Both the position numbers and the translations under genes were made by a program. The notes under the pieces were generated by a model. The model was not told the DNA's origin and ran no database searches. It saw only the letters and a program-made list of their open reading frames with translations. 64,000 nt of DNA from G963666535 sp963666535 (lineage in GTDB: Bacteria > Bacillota > Clostridia > Oscillospirales > Oscillospiraceae). Shown here piece after piece: positions 7,848 to 16,404 of the stretch; position 1 is the first letter of the stretch; every line of letters starts with the position of its first letter. The stretch covers positions 1,240,001 through 1,304,000 of the forward strand of contig OY762913.1 of assembly GCA_963666535.1 (NCBI GenBank). The letters are read 5' to 3'.

Positions 7848-9590
7848 TTAGAAGCAGGAGCGCTCAATATAGCTGGTGTGCAGGATGGTATGGGCTTTGT
7901 GGGAACCGAATTCCCCAAAGTACTCCTTGTAAATCTGAAGCAGGGCTGGATTTTCATGGCTTTTACGGATGGCGCTGGTGTTATCCGCCTGATACAAAGC
8001 CTTGGCACGCAGGGCGCGCAGATCGGTGAAGTTGCGTACGCTGGCAGGCTGTACGGGCTGTCCACCGCCATTGACACAGCCACCGGGACACGCCATAATC
8101 TCAATGAAATGATAATTTGCCTGGCCGGACTTGACTCGCTCCAGCACAGTTTTGGCATTGGCAAGACCGGAGGCCACCGCCACGTTGAGAGTCAAATCGC
8201 CAATCTGATAGCTAGCCTCTTTCACGCCTTCGATGCCTCGCACCTCGGTGAATTCCAGCTTGTCAAGGGGTTTTCCGCCGATCCACTCAGCGGCGGTTCG
8301 CAGGGCGGCTTCCATCACGCCGCCGGTGGCACCGAAAATAACGGCGGCGCCTGTGCTTTGGCCCATTGGGTCGTCAAACTGCTCTGCTGGCAGTGCATCA
8401 AACAAAATGCCGGCACGTTTGATCATGCGGGAAAATTCGCGGGTGGTTAAGGACACATCCACATCGGGGACCCCGCCCGCGCTTTCCTTGGGGCGCCGTA
8501 CTTCAAACTTTTTCGCCGTGCAGGGCATGATGCCCACCATGAAGATATCCTTGGGGTCCCAGCCCATCTTCTCGGCATACCAGGTTTTGATGGTGGCACC
8601 GAACATTTGCTGGGGTGATTTGCAGGTGGAAAGATTGGGAATCATTTCTGGATAATAGTGTTCGCAGTAGCTGACCCAACCGGGAGAACAGGAGGTAATC
8701 ATGGGCAGAACCCCGTTTTGCGTCACGCGCTCAATCAGCTCGTGTGCCTCCTCCACAATGGTCATATCCGCGGCAAGATCAGTGTCAAAAACCTTTTCAA
8801 AGCCAATGCGGCGCAGGGCAGCAATCATTTTGCCCTCCACATTGGTGCCAATGGGGTATCCAAAATCTTCGCCCAGCGTGGCGCGGATAGAGGGCGCAGT
8901 TTGTACAATGACATGCTTGGTCGGGTCACCCAGTGCGTCCCAAACCTCTTGCGTCTGGTCCTTTTCCGCAATGGCGCCGGTGGGGCAGGCAACGATGCAC
9001 TGTCCGCAGGAAACACAGGCCACCTCGTCCAGATTTTGCTCGAAGGCGCAGCCAATGTGGGTGTTGAACCCGCGATCGTTGGCGCCGATGACGCCGATGC
9101 CCTGCCACTTTGTGCAGGCGGCCACACAGCGGCGGCAGAGGATACACTTGTTGTCGTCGCGGAACATATGAACGGCGGAGTCGTCCACGGTATAGGAGGG
9201 GTTGCTGCCCGCAAATCTGTCCTGATCGCCCACTTTAAAGTCGTGACACAGTTTCTGAAGTTCGCAATTATCGGCCCGCACACAGGTGAGGCACTCCTTT
9301 TTGTGGGTGGACAGGATCAATTCCAGCGCAGTTTTTCGGGCTTCAAACACTCGGTTGGAGTTGGTAACGATCTCCATGCCCTCGCTGACCGGATAGACAC
9401 AAGCCGAAACAAGGGTGCGCGCGCCCTTTACCTCCACAACGCAGATGCGGCAGGCGCCGATCTCGTTAATTTCCTTCAAGTAGCAAAGGGTAGGGATGGC
9501 GATGCCGGCGGTACGCGCGGCTTCTAAGATCGTGATGTCCTTCGGTACGGTTAGGGGCGTACCGTTGATGCGGATGTTGACTGTTTCCAT
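7848..9590 (-). CDS. hndD: NADH-linked [FeFe] hydrogenase catalytic subunit (HndD/HydA type)
   Basis: 580 aa. Reduces protons (or oxidises H2) and is probably electron-bifurcating together with the three upstream subunits. Domains in order: plant-type [2Fe-2S] (CYLKEINEIGACRIC); His-ligated [4Fe-4S] (HKKECLTCVRADNCELQKLC); two ferredoxin [4Fe-4S] clusters (CILCRRCVAAC, CVSCGQCIVACP); and the H-cluster domain with L1 TSCSPGW, L2 MPCTAKKFE and L3 IMACPGGCVNGGGQP. A C-terminal iron-hydrogenase small-subunit domain follows. ATG 9590 has AAAGGAG 11 nt upstream. L1 has Ser where the textbook motif has a second Cys. Last gene of the operon, 19 nt after the NuoF-like gene. Confidence 0.93.
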   Translation of the reverse strand: METVNIRINGTPLTVPKDITILEAARTAGIAIPTLCYLKEINEIGACRICVVEVKGARTLVSACVYPVSEGMEIVTNSNRVFEARKTALELILSTHKKECLTCVRADNCELQKLCHDFKVGDQDRFAGSNPSYTVDDSAVHMFRDDNKCILCRRCVAACTKWQGIGVIGANDRGFNTHIGCAFEQNLDEVACVSCGQCIVACPTGAIAEKDQTQEVWDALGDPTKHVIVQTAPSIRATLGEDFGYPIGTNVEGKMIAALRRIGFEKVFDTDLAADMTIVEEAHELIERVTQNGVLPMITSCSPGWVSYCEHYYPEMIPNLSTCKSPQQMFGATIKTWYAEKMGWDPKDIFMVGIMPCTAKKFEVRRPKESAGGVPDVDVSLTTREFSRMIKRAGILFDALPAEQFDDPMGQSTGAAVIFGATGGVMEAALRTAAEWIGGKPLDKLEFTEVRGIEGVKEASYQIGDLTLNVAVASGLANAKTVLERVKSGQANYHFIEIMACPGGCVNGGGQPVQPASVRNFTDLRALRAKALYQADNTSAIRKSHENPALLQIYKEYFGEFGSHKAHTILHTSYIERSCF

Positions 9591-9609
9591 GGTTAGGTAC
9601 ACTCCTTTC

Positions 9610-11400
9610 TTATTTTCTTACGATGGCACCGAATCTGCAAGTATCGATGCACACGCCGCACTTGATGCATTTGCTGGTATCAATGAAGAAGGGCTCCTTC
9701 ACCTTGCCGCTGATGGCATCAGCGGGGCACTGCTTGGCACAAAGGGTGCAGCCCTTACAGACATCTTTTAAAATAGTATAGGACAGCAGTTTCTTGCAGA
9801 CCCCGGCGGGACAGCGCTTTTCAAGGATGTGCGCTTCGTACTCATCCCGGAAATACCGCAGGGTGGACAGCACCGGGTTGGGTGCAGTCTGGCCCAGTCC
9901 GCATAGGGCGTTTTCTTTGATGTAATGACATAAAACTTCAAGATTATCAAGGTCTTCCATTTCACCTTGGCCGCTGGTGATCTTATCCAAAATTTCATAC
10001 AGACGTTTGGTGCCGATGCGGCAGGGGGTACACTTGCCGCAGGATTCATCGACGGTAAATTCCAAAAAGAATTTTGCGATGTCAACCATACAATTGTCCT
10101 CGTCCATGACGATCAGTCCGCCGGAGCCCATCATGGAGCCAATGGCAATGAGGTTATCATAGTCAATTGGGGTGTCAATGAGGGAGGCGGGGATACAGCC
10201 GCCGGAAGGTCCGCCGGTCTGGGCGGCCTTGAACTTTTTGCCGCCCGGGATGCCGCCGCCAATCTCTTCAATGATCTCTCGCAAAGGGGTACCCATGGGG
10301 ATTTCCACCAGACCGGTGTTGTTGATTTTTCCGCCCAAAGCGAAGACCTTGGTGCCGTTGGATTTTTCGGTGCCCATGGAGGCAAACCAGTCCGCGCCGT
10401 TGAGAATGATTTGAGGAACATTGGCCCAGGTTTCCACATTGTTGAGAATAGAGGGTTGTCCAAACAGGCCTTTCACGGCGGGGAAGGGCGGGCGGGGGCG
10501 GGGCTCGCCGCGCTTGCCCTCAATCGATGTCATTAGGGCCGTTTCCTCACCGCAGACAAAGGCGCCCGCACCCAGACGGAGTTCGATGTCAAAATCAAAA
10601 CCGCTGTTAAAAATATTTTTTCCCAAAAGGCCCAATTTCCGGGCATCGACGATGGCCAATTCCAGCCGCTGAACCGCCACGGGATATTCTGCGCGGACAT
10701 AGATATAGCCTTGATCAGACCCGATGGCGTAGCCGGCGATGGCCATTGCCTCCAGTACCGCATGGGGGTCGCCTTCCAGCACGGAGCGGTCCATGAATGC
10801 GCCGGGGTCACCTTCGTCGGCATTACAGCAGACATATTTCTGCACGTTGCCACGGTTGCCTGCGGCAAAGCTCCACTTAAGTCCTGTTGGGAAGCCTGCA
10901 CCGCCACGGCCGCGCAGGCCGGAGGCTTTCATAATGCTGATGACGTCGTCAGGACACAATTCGGTCAGAACCTTGCCCAGCGCCTGATAGCCGTCACGGG
11001 CGATGTACTCGTTGATGTTTTCGGGATCAATCACGCCGCAGTTGCGCAGGGCCACCCGGGTCTGCTTTTTATAAAACACGGTATGATCCAAAGAAGTGAT
11101 GGCAGTTTCATCGTTTTGCCGGAGTAGGCCCTTAACAATGTGCCCGTTCAGCAGATGCTGGACGACAATTTCTTTGACATCTTCCGTGGTCACAGCATTG
11201 TAACAGGCGCCCTCTGGGTATACGATTACCAGTGGGGTGCTGCCGGTGAGTTCCGGACTGGTTGCCTGCAGAACGCTGACCTTGTCCTGCAGCTGAGCTG
11301 CCTTCAGTTCTGACGCAAAGGATGCCATGAGTTGCTGGGTGTCAGCGGATGCGCTGTCTGCACCACTGGTAATCAATACATGGTGGGAATGATACATCAT
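9610..11400 (-). CDS. hndC: NuoF-like diaphorase subunit of bifurcating hydrogenase (HndC/HydB type)
   Basis: 596 aa flavoprotein that binds NAD(H) and FMN and passes electrons to HndD. The core carries [17 protein letters not shown] (FMN/NADH site), the [4Fe-4S] motif [12 protein letters not shown], and a C-terminal two-cluster ferredoxin domain ([24 protein letters not shown]). The N-terminal thioredoxin-like domain has the right length and ends [19 protein letters not shown]. The four cysteines that usually bind a [2Fe-2S] cluster there are replaced ([25 protein letters not shown]). Its ATG overlaps the upstream stop codon (ATGA), indicating translational coupling. Confidence 0.92.
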   Translation of the reverse strand: MMYHSHHVLITSGADSASADTQQLMASFASELKAAQLQDKVSVLQATSPELTGSTPLVIVYPEGACYNAVTTEDVKEIVVQHLLNGHIVKGLLRQNDETAITSLDHTVFYKKQTRVALRNCGVIDPENINEYIARDGYQALGKVLTELCPDDVISIMKASGLRGRGGAGFPTGLKWSFAAGNRGNVQKYVCCNADEGDPGAFMDRSVLEGDPHAVLEAMAIAGYAIGSDQGYIYVRAEYPVAVQRLELAIVDARKLGLLGKNIFNSGFDFDIELRLGAGAFVCGEETALMTSIEGKRGEPRPRPPFPAVKGLFGQPSILNNVETWANVPQIILNGADWFASMGTEKSNGTKVFALGGKINNTGLVEIPMGTPLREIIEEIGGGIPGGKKFKAAQTGGPSGGCIPASLIDTPIDYDNLIAIGSMMGSGGLIVMDEDNCMVDIAKFFLEFTVDESCGKCTPCRIGTKRLYEILDKITSGQGEMEDLDNLEVLCHYIKENALCGLGQTAPNPVLSTLRYFRDEYEAHILEKRCPAGVCKKLLSYTILKDVCKGCTLCAKQCPADAISGKVKEPFFIDTSKCIKCGVCIDTCRFGAIVRK

Positions 11401-11786
11401 GCCTTCCCCCCGTCTTGCTTTGTTGCAGCCCCGATGGTGTATTCCGTCACGGCGTTTCCGTTGATCAGGTGCTCTAATACAACGCGGACGGCCTTGTCAG
11501 CGTCCATTTTCACATAGGTTACTTTTTCCTTGCCCAAGGCTGCAATTTCGACCACCGGCTCATACTGGCAGATGCCAATACAGCCGGTGCGGATGACCGA
11601 AACGTTTTTCACGCCGCGTCTGGCAAGTTCGTCGGTAAATGCCTGAAAAACCGGGGCGGCGCCTGCAGCGATGCCACAGGTCGCCATGCCAACCAATACC
11701 CGGGTATTTGCCGTACCGTCGGTGCAGGTCCACATTTCATTTTGCGCTTGCTTTTTCAAAGCCTGAAGCTCTGCTAAACTCTTCAT
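11397..11786 (-). CDS. hndB: [2Fe-2S] ferredoxin-like hydrogenase subunit (HndB type)
   Basis: 129 aa thioredoxin-fold ferredoxin. Cysteines occur in [12 protein letters not shown] and in [12 protein letters not shown], as in HndB of the Desulfovibrio NADP/NADH-linked hydrogenase. The long helix [13 protein letters not shown] precedes the fold. It lies between the NuoE-like and NuoF-like subunits and probably relays electrons between the diaphorase and catalytic parts. The stop codon overlaps the next start codon. Confidence 0.88.
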   Translation of the reverse strand: MKSLAELQALKKQAQNEMWTCTDGTANTRVLVGMATCGIAAGAAPVFQAFTDELARRGVKNVSVIRTGCIGICQYEPVVEIAALGKEKVTYVKMDADKAVRVVLEHLINGNAVTEYTIGAATKQDGGKA

Positions 11787-11844
11787 CGTTATACTGTCAC
11801 TCCATTCACAATGCGCCCTTGCGCTTACATGACTTGAGGATCAT

Positions 11845-12342
11845 TCATGCCATGTACTTTTCTAAAATCGTATCAATATCGTTGAGCGTTACCCTGCCGT
11901 AGACCTCGTCGTTGACCAGCAGGACAGGAGACAGTCCGCATGCGCCCACGCAGCGGCAGGCATCCAGACTGAATTTGCCGTCCGGCGTGCAGCTGCCGCT
12001 TTTGATGCCCAGTTTTTGCGAGATTTTTTCCATGATGTCCCCAGCGCCGTTGACATAGCACGCGGTGCCCAGGCAGACGGAAATCTGATATTTGCCCTTT
12101 GGGTTCAGGGTGAACTGAGAATAGAAGGTGACAACGCCATAGATCTCTTCCAGCGGGATTTGCATGCCGGCGGAGATCGTTTTCTGCACCTCAATCGGTA
12201 GATAGCCATAGATGTCCTGCGCGCCCTGCAGGATCGGCATAAGCGCGCCTTTTTGCTCCCTATGAGCGTCGATAAGCTGAAGGAGTCGTTGCTCCTGCTC
12301 CTTTGTGCCAGCGAAAGGGATTGCTGCTTTGGTGCTTGACAT
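11845..12342 (-). CDS. hndA: NuoE-like subunit of bifurcating hydrogenase (HndA/HydC type)
   Basis: 165 aa [2Fe-2S] thioredoxin-like protein homologous to complex I 24-kDa subunit. The N-terminal helical bundle (GALMPILQGAQDIYGYLPIE) precedes the cluster motifs CLGTAC and CRCVGAC. The start is ATG 12342, with AAGGAGG 11 nt upstream. It is the first gene of the operon hndA-hndB-hndC-hndD, the same order as described for Desulfovibrio fructosovorans hnd. A sigma-A promoter and a Rex-like operator lie upstream. Confidence 0.92.
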   Translation of the reverse strand: MSSTKAAIPFAGTKEQEQRLLQLIDAHREQKGALMPILQGAQDIYGYLPIEVQKTISAGMQIPLEEIYGVVTFYSQFTLNPKGKYQISVCLGTACYVNGAGDIMEKISQKLGIKSGSCTPDGKFSLDACRCVGACGLSPVLLVNDEVYGRVTLNDIDTILEKYMA

Positions 12343-12392
12343 GTACCTGAAAACCTCCTTCAATTTGCGTGGGTTGAACTGCTAAACTCTAA

Positions 12393-12410
12393 CTGTTAAA
12401 TGGTTAACAA
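12393..12410 (-). promoter_or_regulatory. Putative Rex redox-repressor operator at the hydrogenase promoter
   Basis: CTGTTAA-ATGG-TTAACAA matches the clostridial Rex consensus TTGTTAA-N4-TTAACAA in 13 of 14 defined positions. It lies immediately downstream of the -10 box of the hydrogenase operon promoter, across the expected transcription start. Rex binds DNA when NADH/NAD+ is low, so repression would be lifted when NADH accumulates, which fits an NADH-consuming hydrogenase. No rex gene lies in this window. Confidence 0.7.
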
Positions 12411-12420
12411 ACATATTTAA

Positions 12421-12449
12421 ATTACAACATAAGGAGATTCAGATGTCAA
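12421..12449 (-). promoter_or_regulatory. Sigma-A promoter of the hydrogenase operon
   Basis: On the minus strand, a perfect TTGACA (12444-12449) is followed after 17 nt by TGTAAT (12421-12426), 79 nt before the hndA start codon. Confidence 0.8.
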
Positions 12450-12504
12450 CACAATTTAGCGTATATACGCACAATACATTTTTTTACCTAGCGAGAAAGA
12501 ACGG

Positions 12505-12564
12505 CAAAAAATCGCCCGGCAGATGGACATTGATCCGGTTGGTCAAATGTCGATCTGCCGGGCG
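12505..12564 (-). terminator. Rho-independent terminator after the U32 peptidase gene
   Basis: On the minus strand a long stem (arm CGCCCGGCAGATCGACAT, one mismatch) is followed by ATTTTTTG. It separates the U32 peptidase gene from the hydrogenase promoter. Confidence 0.85.
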
Positions 12565-12596
12565 TGGTAGAGTGTCGCATGATATTTTTAAAGCTG

Positions 12597-13817
12597 TCAC
12601 AGGGCGGAGTCTACCTGGCGGCGCAAGAGGGACCACGGCGGCACGGCACATGGTAGCTTCATTTGAAAGACCATCTGTGGGTTCCGCACTTCTTCCAGCG
12701 TGAGTCCGTACTCGTCCGTCATAGCGCCTGCGGTGAAGGAAACAGGCGCAATATTGGGGCCCACCAATTCCAGTTGTGCGCCTGCGGCAAACTTGTTTCG
12801 CAGAGACAGGGTAGCAGTGCCATTTCCGTCGCACGCGGTGACAAGGGCTACTATCTGTCGGTTGCGGATATAGCGGGAATCCGCTGTATGCTGGCCCGGC
12901 TGACCGAAAAAAAAGCCCGTGGAATAGTGGCGGTGACTGATCTTTTCCACCTCATCTCGCCAGATGGTGGCAAGCGGCTGCCCCGCTGTCGCGGCGTCGA
13001 TGGCATGCCGGTAGGCAGAGGTTGCAATGCCGGCGTAGTAGGCGGATTTGGCTCGGCCTTCTATCTTCAAAGAATTCAGACCTGCCTCGATCAGCGCGGG
13101 GATATAGTCGATCATGCACATATCCCTGGAATTCATGATGTAAGTGCCCTGCTCGTCCTCCTCAATGGGAAAATACTGGCCGGGGCGCTTTTCCTCCACG
13201 AGCGCGTACTGATACCGGCAGGGCTGGGTGCAGGCACCGCGGTTGGGATCCCGCCCTGTCATATAGCTAGACAGGAGGCATCGGCCGGAATAGGACATGC
13301 ACATGGCTCCGTGAACAAAGACTTCCAGCTCCAGGTCATGGGGGGCTTTCGAGCGGATGGTCACAATCTCGTCCAGTGACAGTTCCCGTGCCAGAATCAC
13401 GCGGGAAGCGCCCAATTCATACCACGCCCGCGCGGCTTCGTAGTTCACGATGCTGGCTTGGGTGCTGATGTGCGCCTGCACCCCGGGGGCGTGCTTTTTT
13501 AGCAGGGACAGGACGCCCACGTCCGCCACGATGGCAGCGTCCACGCCGACCTCCTGCAGGTATTCCAGCCATTCCGGCAGGCGGGATACTTCGTCGTTAC
13601 GGGGCATGGTGTTGCAGGTGACGTGAAGCCTTGCGCCGTGCTTGCGGCACAGAGCGACCGCCGCCTTTAGCTCATCAGGGGTGAAATTTCCCGCGAAGGA
13701 GCGCATTCCAAAGGCGGTACCCGCCAGATAAACCGCGTCTGCGCCATAGGCAAGGGACATTTGCAGGCGCTCCATATCACCGGCCGGAGCCAGCAGCTCA
13801 ATTTTGCGCTCAGTCAT
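12597..13817 (-). CDS. Peptidase U32 family protein
   Basis: 406 aa. Opens with ELLAPAGDMERLQMSLAYGADAVY, the usual U32 start. The family signature region is ELEVFVHGAMCMSYSGRC, followed by cysteines in DPNRGACTQPCRYQY that in related YegQ/RlhA-type proteins contribute to a metal or Fe-S site. Family members act in tRNA or 23S rRNA hydroxylation or as collagenase-like proteases, so the name peptidase may be misleading. The gene overlaps the 3' end of mltG by 8 nt, so the two form an operon. Confidence 0.9.
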   Translation of the reverse strand: MTERKIELLAPAGDMERLQMSLAYGADAVYLAGTAFGMRSFAGNFTPDELKAAVALCRKHGARLHVTCNTMPRNDEVSRLPEWLEYLQEVGVDAAIVADVGVLSLLKKHAPGVQAHISTQASIVNYEAARAWYELGASRVILARELSLDEIVTIRSKAPHDLELEVFVHGAMCMSYSGRCLLSSYMTGRDPNRGACTQPCRYQYALVEEKRPGQYFPIEEDEQGTYIMNSRDMCMIDYIPALIEAGLNSLKIEGRAKSAYYAGIATSAYRHAIDAATAGQPLATIWRDEVEKISHRHYSTGFFFGQPGQHTADSRYIRNRQIVALVTACDGNGTATLSLRNKFAAGAQLELVGPNIAPVSFTAGAMTDEYGLTLEEVRNPQMVFQMKLPCAVPPWSLLRRQVDSAL

Positions 13818-14913
13818 CGGACAGGGCGGCCTTTGCGGACAGGAAAGAATTGTAGGTCTTGAAGAACTGCGTGGTGCCGTCGGAACCGGTCAGGAAATAA
13901 TAATAGCTGGTGTCGTTGGGATTCATAGCGGCGTAAATGGCGGTCATGCCGGGGTTGGCAATGGGGCCGGCAGGAAGACCCTTGTGGAGATAGGTGTTGT
14001 AAGGAGAGTCGATCGCAAGATCCGCTTCGGACAATTTCTCCTTGCGCTCATCCAATACATACTGAATGGTGGAGTCGAGTTGCAGCAGGCCAACGGTGGG
14101 GCCGCTCACGTTATTGATGCGGTTGTAGATGACCGACGAGATATTTTGCTGGTCATCACCGTCCGTCTCCTTTTCAATCAGGGAGGCAATTGTAACAATA
14201 TCGTGGATGTTCATGCCGCTGTCAGCTATGGTTTGCCGCATCTCGTCGGTAAACTTCGAGTCGAAATTTTGGAGCATTTTATTGATGACGTACAGTGCGT
14301 CCTGCCCCATGTAGAATTCATAGGTGTCGGGGAACAGGTAGCCTTCCAGTCGGTTGGGCTCGCCCAGCGGAATATCGGACAGGAAGGAGAAGTCGTAGTC
14401 GTGGTTGGCCGCTGCATCCTCCAGCGACGCAACGTCGGTGACGCCCTTGTCATCCAAAAGCTGGAATATTTGAGCGGCGGTGTAGCCCTCGGGGATGGTG
14501 ACGGTGGTGGAGAGCATGGTGGTGGAACTGGAGCCGAGGTTTGTAATGATGGCGCGGTAGTCCATGTTGGTATTCAACTCATATGTTCCGTCGGAAATTT
14601 TGCTGGCCCCGTGGGTGAAAACTGCAAATAGCCGGAACAGCAGTTTGTGTTCGATGATGCCGTTTTCTTTCAGATCGGAAACTACGTCTCCAAAAGACTC
14701 ATCCGTTTCTACAACGATAACGGCGGAATGCTCGGCCTTGTTCAAAGCCAGAATATCGTTGGCGGCGATCCAGGTCAGACAGGCCAAAAGCAGGGAGACG
14801 CCGATGACAAAAAGAACGTAGAGCAGGGCGTTTGCGCCGCTTGCAGATCGGCGGTGCTTTTTGCGGCGGACAGGCGGCTGTTTGCGGTTATCATGTGTGA
14901 ATTCTTGAGACAT
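13810..14913 (-). CDS. mltG: Endolytic murein transglycosylase MltG (YceG-like)
   Basis: 367 aa. A basic cytoplasmic N-terminus (PPVRRKKHRRS) precedes one membrane helix (about residues 27-50). The extracellular part contains a LysM-like segment (TIPEGYTAAQIFQLL) and the YceG catalytic domain. LEGYLFPDTYEF and ASLIEKETDG carry the catalytic glutamate, near residue 245. MltG cleaves nascent glycan strands and sets their length. ATG 14913 has AAGGAG upstream. First gene of a two-gene operon with the U32 protein. Confidence 0.92.
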   Translation of the reverse strand: MSQEFTHDNRKQPPVRRKKHRRSASGANALLYVLFVIGVSLLLACLTWIAANDILALNKAEHSAVIVVETDESFGDVVSDLKENGIIEHKLLFRLFAVFTHGASKISDGTYELNTNMDYRAIITNLGSSSTTMLSTTVTIPEGYTAAQIFQLLDDKGVTDVASLEDAAANHDYDFSFLSDIPLGEPNRLEGYLFPDTYEFYMGQDALYVINKMLQNFDSKFTDEMRQTIADSGMNIHDIVTIASLIEKETDGDDQQNISSVIYNRINNVSGPTVGLLQLDSTIQYVLDERKEKLSEADLAIDSPYNTYLHKGLPAGPIANPGMTAIYAAMNPNDTSYYYFLTGSDGTTQFFKTYNSFLSAKAALSDD

Positions 14914-15052
14914 GGATTACACTCCTTTTCGTGGGCAAGCAGGGAGGGGAACACTCATAATGCTTTGCCAAAACAATCTTTTTTGGGGTCTGTCACCAGG
15001 AACCGTTTCATGCCATAGAATGGTGCAGATGAAGCAAGTGAGGTGAAAAATT

Positions 15053-15238
15053 ATGTTTTGCGGGAACAATTGCGGGAACAATTGTGGGGGAAGCTGCATT
15101 TGGATCATCTTGATCCTCATTATTCTATGTGCGTGCGGCGGTTTGAGCTGTGTCGGAAACATCTTCGGCTGCGGTGATGGTTGCGGGTGCGGTGATGGCT
15201 GCGGCTGCGGCTGCGGGAATGGCTGCAACTGTGGATAA
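15053..15238 (+). CDS. Cysteine/glycine-rich small membrane peptide, 61 aa
   Basis: The ATG at 15053 has GAGGTG 8 nt upstream, and a strong terminator follows the stop, so this is probably a real monocistronic gene. The peptide is CGNNCGNNCGGSC, then a hydrophobic helix (IWIILILIILCACGG), then a tail of repeated C-G-D-G-C / C-G-C-G units. About a quarter of the residues are cysteine. Similar sequences in Clostridia are sometimes labelled 'chorion class high-cysteine' proteins, a name without functional meaning. The layout (short Gly/Cys repeats around one helix) also recalls small spore-associated YjcZ-like peptides. Function unknown. Confidence 0.65.
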   Translation: MFCGNNCGNNCGGSCIWIILILIILCACGGLSCVGNIFGCGDGCGCGDGCGCGCGNGCNCG

Positions 15239-15261
15239 TGTGGGTACTTAGCGCACATGAG

Positions 15262-15293
15262 GCGGAGCCTTGAAAAGGGCTCCGCATTTTTTT
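15262..15293 (+). terminator. Terminator after the cysteine-rich peptide gene
   Basis: Stem GCGGAGCC(TT) / (AG)GGCTCCGC with a short A-rich loop, followed by seven T residues. Confidence 0.88.
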
Positions 15294-15296
15294 GCG

Positions 15297-15875
15297 CTAT
15301 TCACGGGAAAATAAGTGTGTTTCGGTGATCACAGTGTCCACCGCAAGGTCATGGCAATCAGTGGGAAGCCGGTCAGCAAGCAGGCAGTTGCGGCAAAGAC
15401 CGACGGTGAAGCCGGTGAAATCGGAAAGCCACCGGTCATAGTAGCCTCCGCCGTGGCCCAACCGGTGCCCGGAACGATCAAAACACAAGGCGGGAATCAG
15501 CGCAAGGCCGAGCTTTGACTTGTCAACAAGGGGGCAGTCCGGGGACGGCTCCGGTATATGGTAGCTGCTTGGAATAAGCGGGGTGTCGGGACAATAGAGT
15601 CGTAACTCCATTTTGCGTTTTGGCAAACATCGTGGAAGCGCGATCTGCTTGCCCATAGCCAGAAGCTGCGGAAAAAGCAGGGATGTATCCGGTTCCGGTC
15701 CAACGCCGTAATACAGCAGAATGGTCTCGTGATCGGCAAGCTGGGGAAGGGATAAAAAATGGGAAAAGAGCGCGGCGTCGCTGTCCGCGTGCTGCCGGGG
15801 CGACAGACGATCGGTCAGACTGCACAGCTTTTTGCGCAGCTCCACCTTTTCCTCAGCGACGGAAGTGGATGGCAT
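15297..15875 (-). CDS. 5-formyltetrahydrofolate cyclo-ligase
   Basis: 192 aa. Converts 5-formyl-THF to 5,10-methenyl-THF with ATP. The family signature RLGHGGGYYDRWL (ATP/substrate loop) is near the C-terminus, and the N-terminal basic helix VELRKKLCSLTDRLSP is typical. The start is ATG 15875, with GAGGTG just upstream, so the gene overlaps the end of the DJ-1 gene by 23 nt and is the last of a four-gene minus-strand operon. In-frame codons further upstream do not look coding. Confidence 0.9.
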   Translation of the reverse strand: MPSTSVAEEKVELRKKLCSLTDRLSPRQHADSDAALFSHFLSLPQLADHETILLYYGVGPEPDTSLLFPQLLAMGKQIALPRCLPKRKMELRLYCPDTPLIPSSYHIPEPSPDCPLVDKSKLGLALIPALCFDRSGHRLGHGGGYYDRWLSDFTGFTVGLCRNCLLADRLPTDCHDLAVDTVITETHLFSRE

Positions 15876-16398
15876 GGCGCACCTCAAGGGCGGCGGCGGA
15901 GCCGCAAAGAATTTCCACCAGCTTGAGCGCAAACTCAAACACCGAACCCGCGGCCTCGGCAGTGATCAAGCGCCCGTCTATAACCACGGGCTGCTCCTGC
16001 TGAATGACGGCGGAACCCATTGCGTCCTCCATGCCCGGGTAGCAGACGGCACGGCGACGGTCCAGAAGTCCGAGCTGGGCCAGAATGGTGGGTGCGGCGC
16101 AGATGGCGGCGATGTAAATGCCCTGGTCGGCGACTTTTTGGATCAGCGCCAGAGCAAACAGATTCATCTGGATATGTTCCACACCCGCCGTGCCGCCGGG
16201 GAGAATCAGCATTTCCATATTGTTGATGTTCAGATCTTCCAGTGTTGCGTCCGCTCTCACTTCAATGCCGTGGGCGCCGGTGACAACCAGGTCATCCAGG
16301 CCGATCAGAGAGACAGTCGCGCCGCCGCGGCGGAGCAGATCTGTGGTGACTAACGCTTCCGCTTCCTCAAATCCATCTGCCAGAAGTAAGTATACCAT
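15853..16398 (-). CDS. DJ-1/PfpI family protein (DJ-1 type)
   Basis: 181 aa. The flavodoxin-like DJ-1 fold starts MVYLLLADGFEEAEAL, with the conserved glutamate. The nucleophile elbow AAICAAPTIL places the reactive cysteine at residue 100, and LILPGGTAGVEHI gives the conserved glycine turn. Family members are reported as glyoxalase III/deglycase-type or chaperone proteins; the activity cannot be chosen from sequence. Full length. It starts 6 nt after the thymidylate kinase stop. Confidence 0.9.
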   Translation of the reverse strand: MVYLLLADGFEEAEALVTTDLLRRGGATVSLIGLDDLVVTGAHGIEVRADATLEDLNINNMEMLILPGGTAGVEHIQMNLFALALIQKVADQGIYIAAICAAPTILAQLGLLDRRRAVCYPGMEDAMGSAVIQQEQPVVIDGRLITAEAAGSVFEFALKLVEILCGSAAALEVRHAIHFRR

Positions 16399-16404
16399 GT
16401 CTCA

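Noticed and set aside
8658..9527. 289-codon plus-strand open frame opposite the hydrogenase gene
   Set aside because: Overlaps ferredoxin and H-cluster motifs encoded on the other strand; composition is that of an antisense shadow.
13804..14631. 275-codon plus-strand open frame opposite mltG
   Set aside because: mltG has membrane helix, catalytic motif and ribosome site; the opposite frame is Gly/Val-rich without motifs.
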